Positions 1-7,354 of a stretch of 20,889 nucleotides of DNA are shown here, piece by piece (the stretch's first letter is position 1; each line of letters opens with the position of its first letter). The position numbers and the translations under genes are program-made. The notes beneath the pieces were generated by a model. The model worked only from the letters and a program-made list of their open reading frames with translations. It was not told where the DNA came from and ran no database searches. The DNA is from Bacteroidetes bacterium UBA7368 (lineage in GTDB: Bacteria > Bacteroidota > Rhodothermia > Rhodothermales > UBA10348): assembly GCA_002469915.1 (NCBI GenBank), contig DKOG01000050.1, positions 1 through 20,889 on the forward strand, in the 5' to 3' direction.

Positions 1-239
1 GAAGGATCGATAATGCCTTTTCGAACGGTACTGGTCACACTACCACCAGCCAGCACGGCTCCAGCAAACTCAAACAAAGCAGCAATAACGATCGCCTGTT
101 TGACAGAAAGGGCACCGGCTCCAACAGACGTGCCCATGGCGTTAGCCAGATCGTTAGCTCCGACCCCCCAGGTCATATAGAGTCCAAAAAGGAGGGCAAG
201 CCCGATAAACCACGGGCCGTATAGTACAATGATTTCCAT
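1..239 (-). CDS. pit: PiT-family inorganic phosphate permease, N-terminal part
   Basis: This is the first 79 codons of an inner-membrane phosphate/cation symporter; the rest lies beyond the left edge. Translation from the ATG at 239 gives a hydrophobic first segment and then the family signature GANDLANAMGTSVG (about residues 27-40), the conserved GANDxAN-GTSVG motif of PiT/PHO-4 transporters. A second helix rich in Ala and Gly follows (AALFEFAGAVLAGG). The family takes up inorganic phosphate with H+ or Na+. The DUF47 gene ends 31 bp upstream in the same direction, the usual pit accessory arrangement, so the two are probably co-transcribed. Identification is firm; which cation is used cannot be read from this fragment. 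Confidence 0.93.
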   Translation of the reverse strand, partial: MEIIVLYGPWFIGLALLFGLYMTWGVGANDLANAMGTSVGAGALSVKQAIVIAALFEFAGAVLAGGSVTSTVRKGIIDP

Positions 240-270
240 AGTGATGAGACGGTTAAATCAAGTGGGGAGA

Positions 271-954
271 CTAACGGGCGCTTATCATAAGACGGAGACG
301 ATTTCCTACAGCTTCCGCATAATCCGCTGTGTCTCCGATCCACTCAATCAGTCGATGCCAGAAAATGACTGATACGGGGTTCATTTGGTCCTCGAATTTG
401 AACAAGGCGCTTGATATCGCAATGCCACTTTCGTCGGATTGATCTTCAATCGTATTCAACTCATCGATCATCGCACTGACTTTATCGGCCTCAGGGCCCG
501 AGAATCCAGTTTCCAGCAATTCGTCCATTTCTTCAATAATGGAGGCGCCGTGTCGGACTACGTTCAGGCAATCTTCCACATAGGGGTGAATATGGTCCTT
601 GATACCCTCGGGTAAAGCCATCTGCCGTTCGAATAAAAGACCGACAATATCCTGAGTCACATCGGCAATCTTATCCTGCATTTCGAGCAGGTCCAGAAGG
701 TCACGACGATTAACTGGGAGCATGAAAGTACGTGGCAGATTCTGTCGCACTTCCCGATGAAGAAGATCAGCATCAGCTTCTAGCTTGAAAATGCTGTCTT
801 TCAGCTCAGCAACCTTCGCTTGGTCACCCGCTTCCAGCGCCTTAAAAAGATCCGGCAATTCTTCAGCGCATGCGAGGGATACGCGCATATGCTGCTTCAA
901 TAAACTGAATGGATTTTTACCAAACAGACGGCTCAATGGGCTGGTCCCTAACAT
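271..954 (-). CDS. DUF47/PhoU-like phosphate transport accessory protein
   Basis: A 227-residue, all-helical, charged cytoplasmic protein of the TIGR00153/DUF47 family, PhoU-like helical bundles that accompany PiT permeases. The family landmark FMLPVNRRDLLDLLEMQDKIAD lies near residues 77-98, and a second acidic helix (DELNTIEDQSDE) near 163-174. Acidic residues in these helices bind metal in PhoU-like proteins; this is family knowledge, not shown here. Length is normal for the family. The start is an ATG at 954 with GAGG about 10 nt upstream. It is the first gene of the apparent DUF47-pit operon and is divergent from the AI-2E gene across 144 bp. Its likely role is modulating activity or stability of the adjacent permease. 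Confidence 0.9.
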   Translation of the reverse strand: MLGTSPLSRLFGKNPFSLLKQHMRVSLACAEELPDLFKALEAGDQAKVAELKDSIFKLEADADLLHREVRQNLPRTFMLPVNRRDLLDLLEMQDKIADVTQDIVGLLFERQMALPEGIKDHIHPYVEDCLNVVRHGASIIEEMDELLETGFSGPEADKVSAMIDELNTIEDQSDESGIAISSALFKFEDQMNPVSVIFWHRLIEWIGDTADYAEAVGNRLRLMISAR

Positions 955-1098
955 GATATGACCTCATTAAATATTCCGGACACCTTACCCTTAAAAGTCG
1001 GTTAGCAAATGGCTACGATCAACTTTGAAACCACACTTTAGGCGGGATGCGCACTATATTCATATGACATTACCGCACCGCAACTATCAGATTTCCCC

Positions 1099-2172
1099 AT
1101 GTCCTCAAACCTGGACCGTACTCAGCGCAGATTTCTGTTTTTTATGGTCATTGCCATCTCTCTACTTTTTTTGTGGATGGTGAGGGGCTTTCTAATAACG
1201 CTTTTTTTGGCAGCCATTTTTAGCGCAATGGCTATGCCCTTCCAGCGGTATACGACGAAGAAATGTGGAGGAAGAGAAGGCCTCGCAGCCACCTTAACTT
1301 TACTGTTCTTAATCGTTGTAATTGGGATTCCCGTGTTCGGATTCCTCAGTATTGTAGCTAAACAAGCCGTAGACATAAGTCAGGCTGCCAGACCATGGAT
1401 AGAATCCCAAATTGCGCAAGCGGGCTCATGGGACGACTTATTGGCGACCTACCCATTGATTGGGAGCCTACTTCCAGAACAGGCCGAACTCCTTTCCAAG
1501 TTGAGTGAATTTGCTACTGCGACCGGGCAGTTTTTGGCCAATAGTGTCGTCGAAGTGTCCCGAGGTACGGCAGCTTTTTTTCTACAGCTCTTTGTCATGC
1601 TGTATGCCATGTTCTTCTTCATCAAGGACGGTACCCACTTGATGAATCGGCTCCTTGGCTATGTGCCTCTTCCGGAGTACCCAAAGCAGGAGTTAGTCGA
1701 GAAAATCGTGTCCGTTGCGGGAGCTGTTCTCAAAGGATCATTGGTGATCGGAATTATACAAGGTGGCCTCGCTGGAGTCGCATTCTTAGTCGTTGGCATT
1801 CCAGGATGGGCATTCTGGACTACCGTGATGGTAGTCCTATCCCTCATCCCTGCTATTGGCTCTGCCATCGTATGGATTCCGACTGCTGTCTTTCTGTTTG
1901 CTCAAGGCCCATTTTGGGTGGCGATGACCTTCACACTTTGGTGTGTACTCATCGTGGGAACCATAGACAACTTTCTACGCCCCAGACTGGTTGGAAAAGA
2001 TGCAAAAATGCCCGATTTGTTGGTGCTCATCAGTACACTGGGAGGCATTTTCCTCTTCGGTGCCGTCGGATTTATTATTGGCCCAATCGTTGCAGCCCTT
2101 TTCATGGCCGTCTGGTTCATGTACGGTGGGTCCATTCGTGAAAAAATTGATGCTGAAGCTGCATTATCCTAG
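1099..2172 (+). CDS. AI-2E family (UPF0118/PerM-like) membrane protein
   Basis: A 357-residue polytopic inner-membrane protein of the AI-2E transporter superfamily (PF01594). Hydrophobic segments fall near residues 12-48 (two helices), 58-88, 152-175, 210-235, 240-268, 272-292 and 308-345, the usual eight-helix layout. The diagnostic C-terminal region is clear: IPAIGSAIVWIP, then IDNFLRPRLVG, then GGIFLFGAVGFIIGPIVAAL. Members have been linked to autoinducer-2 export, Na+/H+ antiport or unknown transport, so the substrate is open. Length is typical. No Shine-Dalgarno sequence is evident before the ATG at 1099. The next gene starts 65 bp after the stop in the same direction, so shared transcription is possible but unproven. 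Confidence 0.88.
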   Translation: MSSNLDRTQRRFLFFMVIAISLLFLWMVRGFLITLFLAAIFSAMAMPFQRYTTKKCGGREGLAATLTLLFLIVVIGIPVFGFLSIVAKQAVDISQAARPWIESQIAQAGSWDDLLATYPLIGSLLPEQAELLSKLSEFATATGQFLANSVVEVSRGTAAFFLQLFVMLYAMFFFIKDGTHLMNRLLGYVPLPEYPKQELVEKIVSVAGAVLKGSLVIGIIQGGLAGVAFLVVGIPGWAFWTTVMVVLSLIPAIGSAIVWIPTAVFLFAQGPFWVAMTFTLWCVLIVGTIDNFLRPRLVGKDAKMPDLLVLISTLGGIFLFGAVGFIIGPIVAALFMAVWFMYGGSIREKIDAEAALS

Positions 2173-2213
2173 ATAGATCGGTATCTATTCCACGGCATCA
2201 TACGCACAATTTG

Positions 2214-2237
2214 GAGTTAATCGAAAGTCGATAACTC
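2214..2237 (+). promoter_or_regulatory. hairpin abutting the start codon of the 2238 gene
   Basis: GAGTTAATCGA (2214-2224) can pair with TCGATAACTC (2228-2237) across an AAG loop, giving a 10-bp stem with one bulged base. The 3' arm ends at the base immediately before the ATG at 2238. The 5' arm contains the GGAG (2213-2216) that is the only SD-like sequence nearby. If formed in mRNA it would either hide GGAG or bring it close to the start. A regulatory function is inference. Confidence 0.4.
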
Positions 2238-2498
2238 ATGCAGAAACCACCTACCCATTTCACCCATCTTTCGACCCAAGTCGGTCTGATTCTGTGGCGT
2301 CTAGGAGCCTATTTCTGCGCAGGCTATCTAGCCTACCGGGGAGTCATGCGCTTGCTCAACCTGCTACTCGCAGTTGATATTCCAACCAAGATAATCGTCT
2401 CACTTGCGCTCTCGATTTCTGGACTGCTTTTCATCTTTGCTTCTCTCATCCTAGAACGGATTCAAGACGCACGGAACGAGAGGAGCCTTCGAGACTAA
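2238..2498 (+). CDS. small two-helix membrane protein (first of a homologous pair)
   Basis: An 86-residue protein with two predicted membrane helices, about residues 14-36 and 52-72, ending in a charged tail (ERIQDARNERSLRD). I do not recognise a named family. Its second half aligns without gaps, at a constant offset of 10 residues, with the next gene's product: P49/P39, G62/G52, L63/L53, F67/F57, S69/S59, L70/L60, E73/E63, R74/R64, S83/S73, L84/L74 and D86/D76 are identical. The two are therefore probably diverged tandem duplicates. The gap to the next gene is 8 bp and that gene overlaps the YbjQ gene, so the three look like one operon. A joint role in the inner membrane is inference; no catalytic motif is visible. 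Confidence 0.8.
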   Translation: MQKPPTHFTHLSTQVGLILWRLGAYFCAGYLAYRGVMRLLNLLLAVDIPTKIIVSLALSISGLLFIFASLILERIQDARNERSLRD

Positions 2499-2506
2499 AC
2501 ATTAAT

Positions 2507-2761
2507 ATGTACCAGCACTTCAGAACATTGGGAATTGTTATGATCGGGATCGGCATCCTGACCGCCCTTTCCTACGTCGTAGAACCACTACGAAAGCTGC
2601 TAGAATGGTTCTGGTACTTACCTATTCAGCTTCAAATAGGAGGCGTTGTCGCAAGCATCGGCCTCGTTGTTTTATTCATTTCTCTTCTGGGAGAACGTTG
2701 GGCCGCGCGTGAGGAAGACGCGTCCCTGAAAGACGATCCTCATAAACCAAACGTGTCATGA
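2507..2761 (+). CDS. small two-helix membrane protein (second of a homologous pair)
   Basis: An 84-residue protein with two predicted membrane helices, about residues 8-27 and 43-62, and a charged, probably cytoplasmic tail (ERWAAREEDASLKDDPHK). It matches the preceding 86-residue protein across the second helix and tail with no gaps, which supports tandem duplication. The inter-helix segment here is aromatic (WFWYLP), unlike its partner. A GAGGAG-type sequence at about 2478-2484 lies inside the previous gene, rather far from the ATG at 2507, so translational coupling is likely. The stop TGA shares bases with the ATG of the YbjQ gene (ATGA, 2758-2761), a strong sign of co-translation. Function is unknown. 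Confidence 0.8.
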   Translation: MYQHFRTLGIVMIGIGILTALSYVVEPLRKLLEWFWYLPIQLQIGGVVASIGLVVLFISLLGERWAAREEDASLKDDPHKPNVS

Positions 2762-3081
2762 TTGTAGTAACTACAGATAGTATTTCCGGTTATAAAGTCA
2801 CGGAAACCATAGGTATTGCCCGCGGCAATACGATACGAGCCAAGCATATTGGTAAAGACATTTTGGCCAGCTTTCGCATGCTGATCGGCGGTGAAATTAA
2901 AGAGTACACAGAGATGCTGACTGAAGCCCGAAATGCGGCTCTACAGCGCATGGAATGGGACGCTCAAAACTTGGGTGCAGATGCTGTAATCAACATGCGT
3001 TTTGTGACTAGCCAAGTCATGAGTGGTGCCGCTGAACTATTAGCATACGGCACGGCCGTCAAGCTAGAGAAAATTGATTAG
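2758..3081 (+). CDS. YbjQ/UPF0145 family (heavy-metal-binding domain) protein
   Basis: A 107-residue soluble protein of the YbjQ family (PF01906). Family hallmarks are in order: an N-terminal strand with GYKVTETIGIARGNTIRAKHIGKD, then IGGEIKEYTEML (about 43-54), then ARNAALQRMEWDAQNLGADAVINMRF (about 57-82) and the closing AYGTAVKLEK (about 96-105). Family members form pentamers and are annotated as possible metal-binding proteins, but their molecular role is not settled. Length is normal. Its start overlaps the stop of the upstream membrane-protein gene by four bases (ATGA), so it is probably made together with the two small membrane proteins. A soluble ring protein serving a membrane partner is a reasonable guess but only inference. 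Confidence 0.9.
   Translation: MIVVTTDSISGYKVTETIGIARGNTIRAKHIGKDILASFRMLIGGEIKEYTEMLTEARNAALQRMEWDAQNLGADAVINMRFVTSQVMSGAAELLAYGTAVKLEKID
2813..2831. repeat. 8-bp perfect inverted repeat, 3-nt spacer, inside the ybjQ-like gene
   Basis: GTATTGCC, spacer CGC, GGCAATAC. One of several coding-region inverted repeats with a 3-nt spacer in this window. Confidence 0.7.
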
Positions 3082-3120
3082 TCCACAGGCTTTCTTGATT
3101 GCCACCTCGGTGTAGGCGTT

Positions 3121-3149
3121 CTTTTCGGATCCATCTGAATCCCGAAAGG
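3121..3149 (+). promoter_or_regulatory. hairpin covering the ribosome binding site of the M20 gene
   Basis: The segment CTTTTCGGAT (3121-3130) can pair with ATCCCGAAAGG (3139-3149): ten base pairs including one T-G wobble, with a bulged C at 3141 and an 8-nt loop. The 3' arm contains the SD-like GAAAGG that precedes the ATG at 3153. Occlusion of that site in mRNA is plausible. A weak transcriptional role is an alternative. Confidence 0.4.
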
Positions 3150-3152
3150 CCC

Positions 3153-4445
3153 ATGAACCGATTATTATCTGTTTTCTTTTTCGCACTAATCGTGCTCCCT
3201 GCTTCCGGGCAACAACTCGTCGACCAGATTGCCGACGCGCTTGAACCGAAAGTCATTGAGTGGCGACGAGACTTTCATCAACATCCAGAGCTGTCTAACC
3301 GAGAATTCCGAACGGCTGGCATCGTAGCCGAGCATTTGGCCTCGCTTGGCATGGAAGTTACGACCGAAGTGGCTCACACTGGAGTAATCGGCCTGCTGAA
3401 AGGGGCACACCCCGGACCCACTGTTGCGCTCAGAGCAGATATGGACGCACTGCCTGTAAAAGAACGGGTGGACCTGGACTTTAAATCTGAAGTGACCAGC
3501 TTGTACCGTGGTGAAGAAGTGCCTGTAATGCATGCCTGCGGTCACGACACACATATTGCAATGCTCATGGGGGCGGCAGAGGCCCTGGCCGGCATGCGCG
3601 AAGATCTCCACGGCACGGTTAAGTTCATTTTCCAACCTGCTGAAGAAGGATCACCTCCCGGGGAAGAAGGTGGCGCCGAACTCATGGTGAAAGAGGGCGT
3701 GATGGAAGGGGTGGACGTGGTATTTGGTCTACACATCGGAGCCGGTACGTATGTGGGCACGATTGAGTACAAACCCATGGGCATGATGGCTGCAGTAGAC
3801 GATTTTCGAATCGTGCTGAAAGGAAAACAGGCCCACGGTTCGGCCCCTTGGTTGGGTATCGATCCGATTGTGACTTCTGCCCAAATCATAAATAATCTTC
3901 AGACGATTGTGAGTCGCAGCTTGCGACTCACAAAAGCTGCTGCAGTGGTAACGATAGGCTCAATTCACGGTGGAGTACGCTCGAATATCATTCCGGAAGA
4001 ACTTGAGATGTTGGGCACGATTCGCACCTTTGATCCTGAGATGCGCATCCAACTACATAAGCGTTTTCGGACCATCGTGAACAGCACGGCGACGTCAAAT
4101 GGTGCCATAGCGGAAATACAACTCCCCTACTCAGCCCATTATCCGGTCACATACAACGACCCAACGCTGACCGACCAAATGTTGCCTACGCTTAAACGGA
4201 CGGCTGGGGACGAAAACGTAGTTCAGATTGAAGCGGTAACAGGCGCCGAAGATTTCTCCTTCTTTGCCCGTGAAGCGCCCGGACTATTTCTCTTTCTGGG
4301 AGGTAAGCCCTTAGATGTACCTGCCGATGTAAAAGTCTCCCATCACACGCCAGATTTCTATATCGATGAGTCGGGGATGAAGCTCGGTGTTCGAACACTA
4401 TTGAATCTGACGCTAGACTATATGGATCAGGCATCTATGCAGTAG
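3153..4445 (+). CDS. exported M20-family amidohydrolase (hippurate/N-acyl-amino-acid hydrolase type)
   Basis: A 430-residue zinc-type hydrolase of peptidase family M20, amidohydrolase subgroup, which typically cleaves N-acyl amino acids or related amides. The start is the ATG at 3153, just after GAAAGG; it gives a Sec signal peptide (hydrophobic residues 4-17, ending ASG-QQ) that an upstream TTG at 3099 would bury. Active-site landmarks: HQHPELS at 43-49, RADMDALP at 94-101, HACGHDTH at 127-134, the EE pair at 164-165, H194, GAEDF at 364-368 and HH at 397-398. The lid/dimerisation domain is about 215-325 (KGKQAHGSAPWLGIDP). The full metal-ligand set is present, so it should be active, probably in the periplasm. 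The RidA-like lipoprotein follows 60 bp downstream. The natural substrate is not determinable from sequence. Confidence 0.92.
   Translation: MNRLLSVFFFALIVLPASGQQLVDQIADALEPKVIEWRRDFHQHPELSNREFRTAGIVAEHLASLGMEVTTEVAHTGVIGLLKGAHPGPTVALRADMDALPVKERVDLDFKSEVTSLYRGEEVPVMHACGHDTHIAMLMGAAEALAGMREDLHGTVKFIFQPAEEGSPPGEEGGAELMVKEGVMEGVDVVFGLHIGAGTYVGTIEYKPMGMMAAVDDFRIVLKGKQAHGSAPWLGIDPIVTSAQIINNLQTIVSRSLRLTKAAAVVTIGSIHGGVRSNIIPEELEMLGTIRTFDPEMRIQLHKRFRTIVNSTATSNGAIAEIQLPYSAHYPVTYNDPTLTDQMLPTLKRTAGDENVVQIEAVTGAEDFSFFAREAPGLFLFLGGKPLDVPADVKVSHHTPDFYIDESGMKLGVRTLLNLTLDYMDQASMQ
3907..3933. repeat. 12-bp perfect inverted repeat, 3-nt spacer, inside the M20 gene
   Basis: Arms TTGTGAGTCGCA and TGCGACTCACAA flank the spacer GCT. 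A perfect 12-bp stem inside a coding region is far beyond chance for a window this size. It falls in the lid domain and encodes an ordinary helix (VSRSLRLT). Confidence 0.85.
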
Positions 4446-4505
4446 AATAGGTTTACGAACGAATGACCCCACTATCGCACTAATCCCACCAACACCCTAC
4501 CGATC

Positions 4506-4973
4506 ATGAAGTATCTCTTAACCCTGCTTGTTTTATCGCTATTCGGATGTCAGACAGACCAAATGACTGCCGAAGAACCTGTGATGGAGTCTCCCCTTGT
4601 GGAGTATTTGATGACTCCGTCCTCCAATTCAGAGGGACCTTTTTCCTCGGGAGTACGCGTTGGAAACATGCTGTTTCTCTCTGGAAAAATCGGCACAGTC
4701 CCCGAAACGGGTCAGCTTATCGAGGGTGGCATCCTGCCAGAATCCCGCCAAGTCATGGACAATATCAAGGCTACCCTTGAAGAACTAGGATCCAGTCTAG
4801 AAAACGTGGTCAAATGTACAGTTATGATCGATGACATTGCACAATGGGGAGCCTTCAATGAAATCTATGTCGAGTACTTCCCTGGACCTAAACCAGCCCG
4901 GTCCGCATTTGGTGCCGACGGTCTAGCCCTCGGAGCAGCTATCGAGGTAGAGTGTTGGGCAGCCATGCCGTAG
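4506..4973 (+). CDS. RidA/YjgF-family protein with a lipoprotein signal
   Basis: A 155-residue protein with a YjgF/YER057c/UK114 (RidA) domain at about 30-155. RidA proteins form trimers and the archetype deaminates reactive enamine/imine intermediates. The conserved signature GPKPARSAFGADGLALGAAIEVECWA is intact, with R132 and E148 in the positions of the catalytic Arg and the conserved Glu. Unusually, it starts with a short lipoprotein signal: Lys2, a hydrophobic stretch, then a lipobox LFGC with Cys15. It is thus predicted to be lipid-anchored outside the cytoplasm, whereas RidA is normally cytosolic. It follows the exported M20 amidohydrolase by 60 bp in the same direction, so both may act on the same extracytoplasmic compounds. 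That functional link is inference. Confidence 0.92.
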   Translation: MKYLLTLLVLSLFGCQTDQMTAEEPVMESPLVEYLMTPSSNSEGPFSSGVRVGNMLFLSGKIGTVPETGQLIEGGILPESRQVMDNIKATLEELGSSLENVVKCTVMIDDIAQWGAFNEIYVEYFPGPKPARSAFGADGLALGAAIEVECWAAMP

Positions 4974-5043
4974 GGAGTCAGCCTGCTTGTGGAATAGCTG
5001 AAAAGTTGTAGTTTTAAGGTCCCTCTAACTACCTACCGCTGCC

Positions 5044-7278
5044 TTGAAACGCATATTCTTCTTTTTGATTGTCGTCGCGCTATGCTCGATGAGCACTCCC
5101 CTATTTGCCCAATATGCTTCGTTCAAGGATCATACGTTTCGCAGCGAAACGCCCGTTCAGATTCAACGCATTGAAGGAGAAATCGCCATTGATGGCAAAA
5201 TAGACGAAGCCATCTGGTCTACAGTCACACCCATTCCTTGGCATGTGTATGGCCCTTCTTATGGCGCACCTGCGACCCGGGATACTGAGTTTCGTGTGGC
5301 ATATGATGATGACTACATCTATTTCTCATGTAAGTGTTACGATCCTGACCCCACCAACATTGCCGCGACGACCTACAAACGCGATGCGTGGGAGGCCAGT
5401 TATGATCAGGTAGCATTGATGCTAGATACCTTCAATGACAAGGAAAATGTCTTGATGTTTATTGTATCTGCATCCGGTGTACGCATCGATAATTCGGTCT
5501 TCAATGATGCCCAAGGAGACATTCCGATGAACCTGTCCTGGAACACGTTCTGGGATGCCGAAACAAGCGTTGGTGATCATGGATGGGATGCCGAAATCAG
5601 AGTCCCGCTTTCAAGCATCCGTTTTGACACGTCTACCGATATGACCAAAATGGGACTGGCGGTATATAGATTTATTGCAAGCGAAGGCGAAATACATGTG
5701 TATCCAGAACGCCAGCGCTCATGGGGGTTCTTCAGCTTTTTCAAGCCAAGCGTTGCCCAGGAAGTAGTTTTTGAGAAACTGAAAGCAAAAAAAGCGACCT
5801 ACATTACGCCTTATCTCCTTGCAGGACATAGTAATACGAACGAGTTAAATGATCCCGAAACAGCTTACGTCAATGAAAAGGGACCCACTCTCGATGTGGG
5901 CCTAGACGTCAAGGTCGGTTTAACCAGCAACCTTACGCTGGACCTAACCGTGAACACAGATTTTGCTCAGGTAGAAGCCGACGATCAGCAAGTTAATCTC
6001 ACTAGGTTTTCTCTTTTCTTCCCAGAACAGCGCCTGTTTTTTCAAGAACGATCCAGCAACTTTGAGCTAAACTTTGGGCTCGTTAACCGCCTTTTCTATA
6101 CCCGGCAAGTGGGCATCAATGACGATGCGATGGTCCCTCTATTAGGTGGAGCCAAGATCGTAGGCCGTATAGGTCGCTGGGATGTCGGTGCACTAAACAT
6201 GCAGTCAGGTCGTGAAAGTGGGCTTCCCATGGAGAACTTTGGTGTATTACGTTTGCGCAGACAGGTTTTGAACCCGCGATCTTACGCGGGGGGCATGGTA
6301 ACATCTCGCATAGACGAAGACGGTGGAAGAAACATCGGCGTTGCGGCCGATGGCATCTTCAACCTAAGAGAGGAGAACTACCTGACGCTGGCCGCGGTCC
6401 ACACATTTGACGAGGAAGTAGAATCAGGATTCGATGCAACCCGATTAAATGCCCACCTCAGACGCGAAAGCATCGATGGGATGAACTACTCACTCGAACT
6501 CAACAGGGCAGGTCAAGACTATCGTCCGGACATGGGATTCGAAATGAGAGAGGACTACTCCCAGGTTAAAATGAACGGCGGATGGGGTCGCATTGGCCAA
6601 GAGGGCGACACGTTTCAGCGAAACGAAACAAACGTGTATGCAGATTTGATCTCAAATAACAGCGACGGCTCATTACAGACACGCGAGCTCACCGCAAAAT
6701 GGGATGGCACCACCGCTCTCAAGGGAAATCTGGGTGCTCGAATTACTCGGTGGACTGAAAACCTTGATGACTCGTTTGATCTTTCGGATGACATTGAGAT
6801 ACCCCAAAAGCGGTATACCTATCACGAAGCCAAGTTCAGATACGAGTCCACCGGCAGAAAAGCGGCGCAAGCAACAAGCGCCATTACGCTTGGCGAGTTT
6901 TTCGATGGTGATCGCTTTACGTTCAATACCACTCCAAAATGGGCCGCTTCAAAAGTGGTCGAATTGAGCGGCTTCTATCAGTATGATCACGTTCAATTCA
7001 GCGAGCGCAAGGAGTCCTTCAAGGCCCATACCGTACGTCTAAAACTGGGCTTTACGTTCAATCGTAAGGTTTCACTATCCAGTTTTGTTCAATACAGTTC
7101 CGACGCTGACTTTGGATTGGGTAATTTCCGTTTCCGATATAACCCGAGAGAGGGAAATGATTTCTTTTTGGTCTACAACGAAGGAATACGCCTAGATCGC
7201 TTTGAAAAGACGCCAACTGCTCCCCGACTAGCAGCAAGAACACTGCTTTTAAAGTATAGCTACACCTTTATCAAGTAG
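5044..7278 (+). CDS. CBM9-like / DUF5916 secreted, probably outer-membrane protein
   Basis: A 744-residue protein. The start is TTG at 5044, since it supplies the positive N-region (MKR) of a signal peptide that cleaves after LFAQ near residue 23; the first in-frame ATG (codon 16) would destroy it. Residues about 37-235 match the carbohydrate-binding-family-9-like domain (IDGKIDEAIWSTV, then VAYDDDYIYFSCKCYDPDP, then GWDAEIRVPLSSIRFD). Residues about 250-744 are DUF5916: FFPEQRLFFQERSSNFEL, FYTRQVG, then alternating polar/hydrophobic strands ending LLLKYSYTF, as in a beta-barrel. Such proteins are common in FCB-group bacteria and their exact role is unsettled; glycan binding or outer-membrane passage is plausible. 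It precedes the MFS-TIM-barrel-DUF1080 genes by 76 bp. Confidence 0.88.
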   Translation: MKRIFFFLIVVALCSMSTPLFAQYASFKDHTFRSETPVQIQRIEGEIAIDGKIDEAIWSTVTPIPWHVYGPSYGAPATRDTEFRVAYDDDYIYFSCKCYDPDPTNIAATTYKRDAWEASYDQVALMLDTFNDKENVLMFIVSASGVRIDNSVFNDAQGDIPMNLSWNTFWDAETSVGDHGWDAEIRVPLSSIRFDTSTDMTKMGLAVYRFIASEGEIHVYPERQRSWGFFSFFKPSVAQEVVFEKLKAKKATYITPYLLAGHSNTNELNDPETAYVNEKGPTLDVGLDVKVGLTSNLTLDLTVNTDFAQVEADDQQVNLTRFSLFFPEQRLFFQERSSNFELNFGLVNRLFYTRQVGINDDAMVPLLGGAKIVGRIGRWDVGALNMQSGRESGLPMENFGVLRLRRQVLNPRSYAGGMVTSRIDEDGGRNIGVAADGIFNLREENYLTLAAVHTFDEEVESGFDATRLNAHLRRESIDGMNYSLELNRAGQDYRPDMGFEMREDYSQVKMNGGWGRIGQEGDTFQRNETNVYADLISNNSDGSLQTRELTAKWDGTTALKGNLGARITRWTENLDDSFDLSDDIEIPQKRYTYHEAKFRYESTGRKAAQATSAITLGEFFDGDRFTFNTTPKWAASKVVELSGFYQYDHVQFSERKESFKAHTVRLKLGFTFNRKVSLSSFVQYSSDADFGLGNFRFRYNPREGNDFFLVYNEGIRLDRFEKTPTAPRLAARTLLLKYSYTFIK
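5135..5151. repeat. 7-bp perfect inverted repeat, 3-nt spacer
   Basis: CGTTTCG, spacer CAG, CGAAACG, inside the DUF5916 gene. A related CGTTTC-AGC-GAAACG lies at 6611-6625 in the same gene, nested in a wider ACACGTTT/AAACGTGT pair (6608-6637). Taken alone each is near chance level. Confidence 0.5.
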
Positions 7279-7299
7279 CTCATTTGCGCTACGGCTTGA
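7271..7299 (+). terminator. weak hairpin after the DUF5916 gene
   Basis: TCAAG plus TAGC (7271-7279) can pair with GCTA and CTTGA (7288-7299) with a 3-nt bulge and an 8-nt loop, overlapping the stop codon. A pyrimidine-rich stretch (TTTCCCTTT, 7302-7310) follows. The stem is imperfect and there is no clean T-run, so termination here is tentative. Confidence 0.25.
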
Positions 7300-7354
7300 G
7301 ATTTCCCTTTGTGGGCGGTAAATAGGTCGGTCCTTTCACCCATTCTCGGAGCCT

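Noticed and set aside
1122..1376. Minus-strand open frame inside the AI-2E gene
   Set aside because: Antisense shadow of a clearly coding frame, with no family features.
3099..3152. TTG start extending the M20 hydrolase by 18 residues
   Set aside because: It would place non-conserved residues before a clear Sec signal peptide; the ATG at 3153 has a GAAAGG just upstream.
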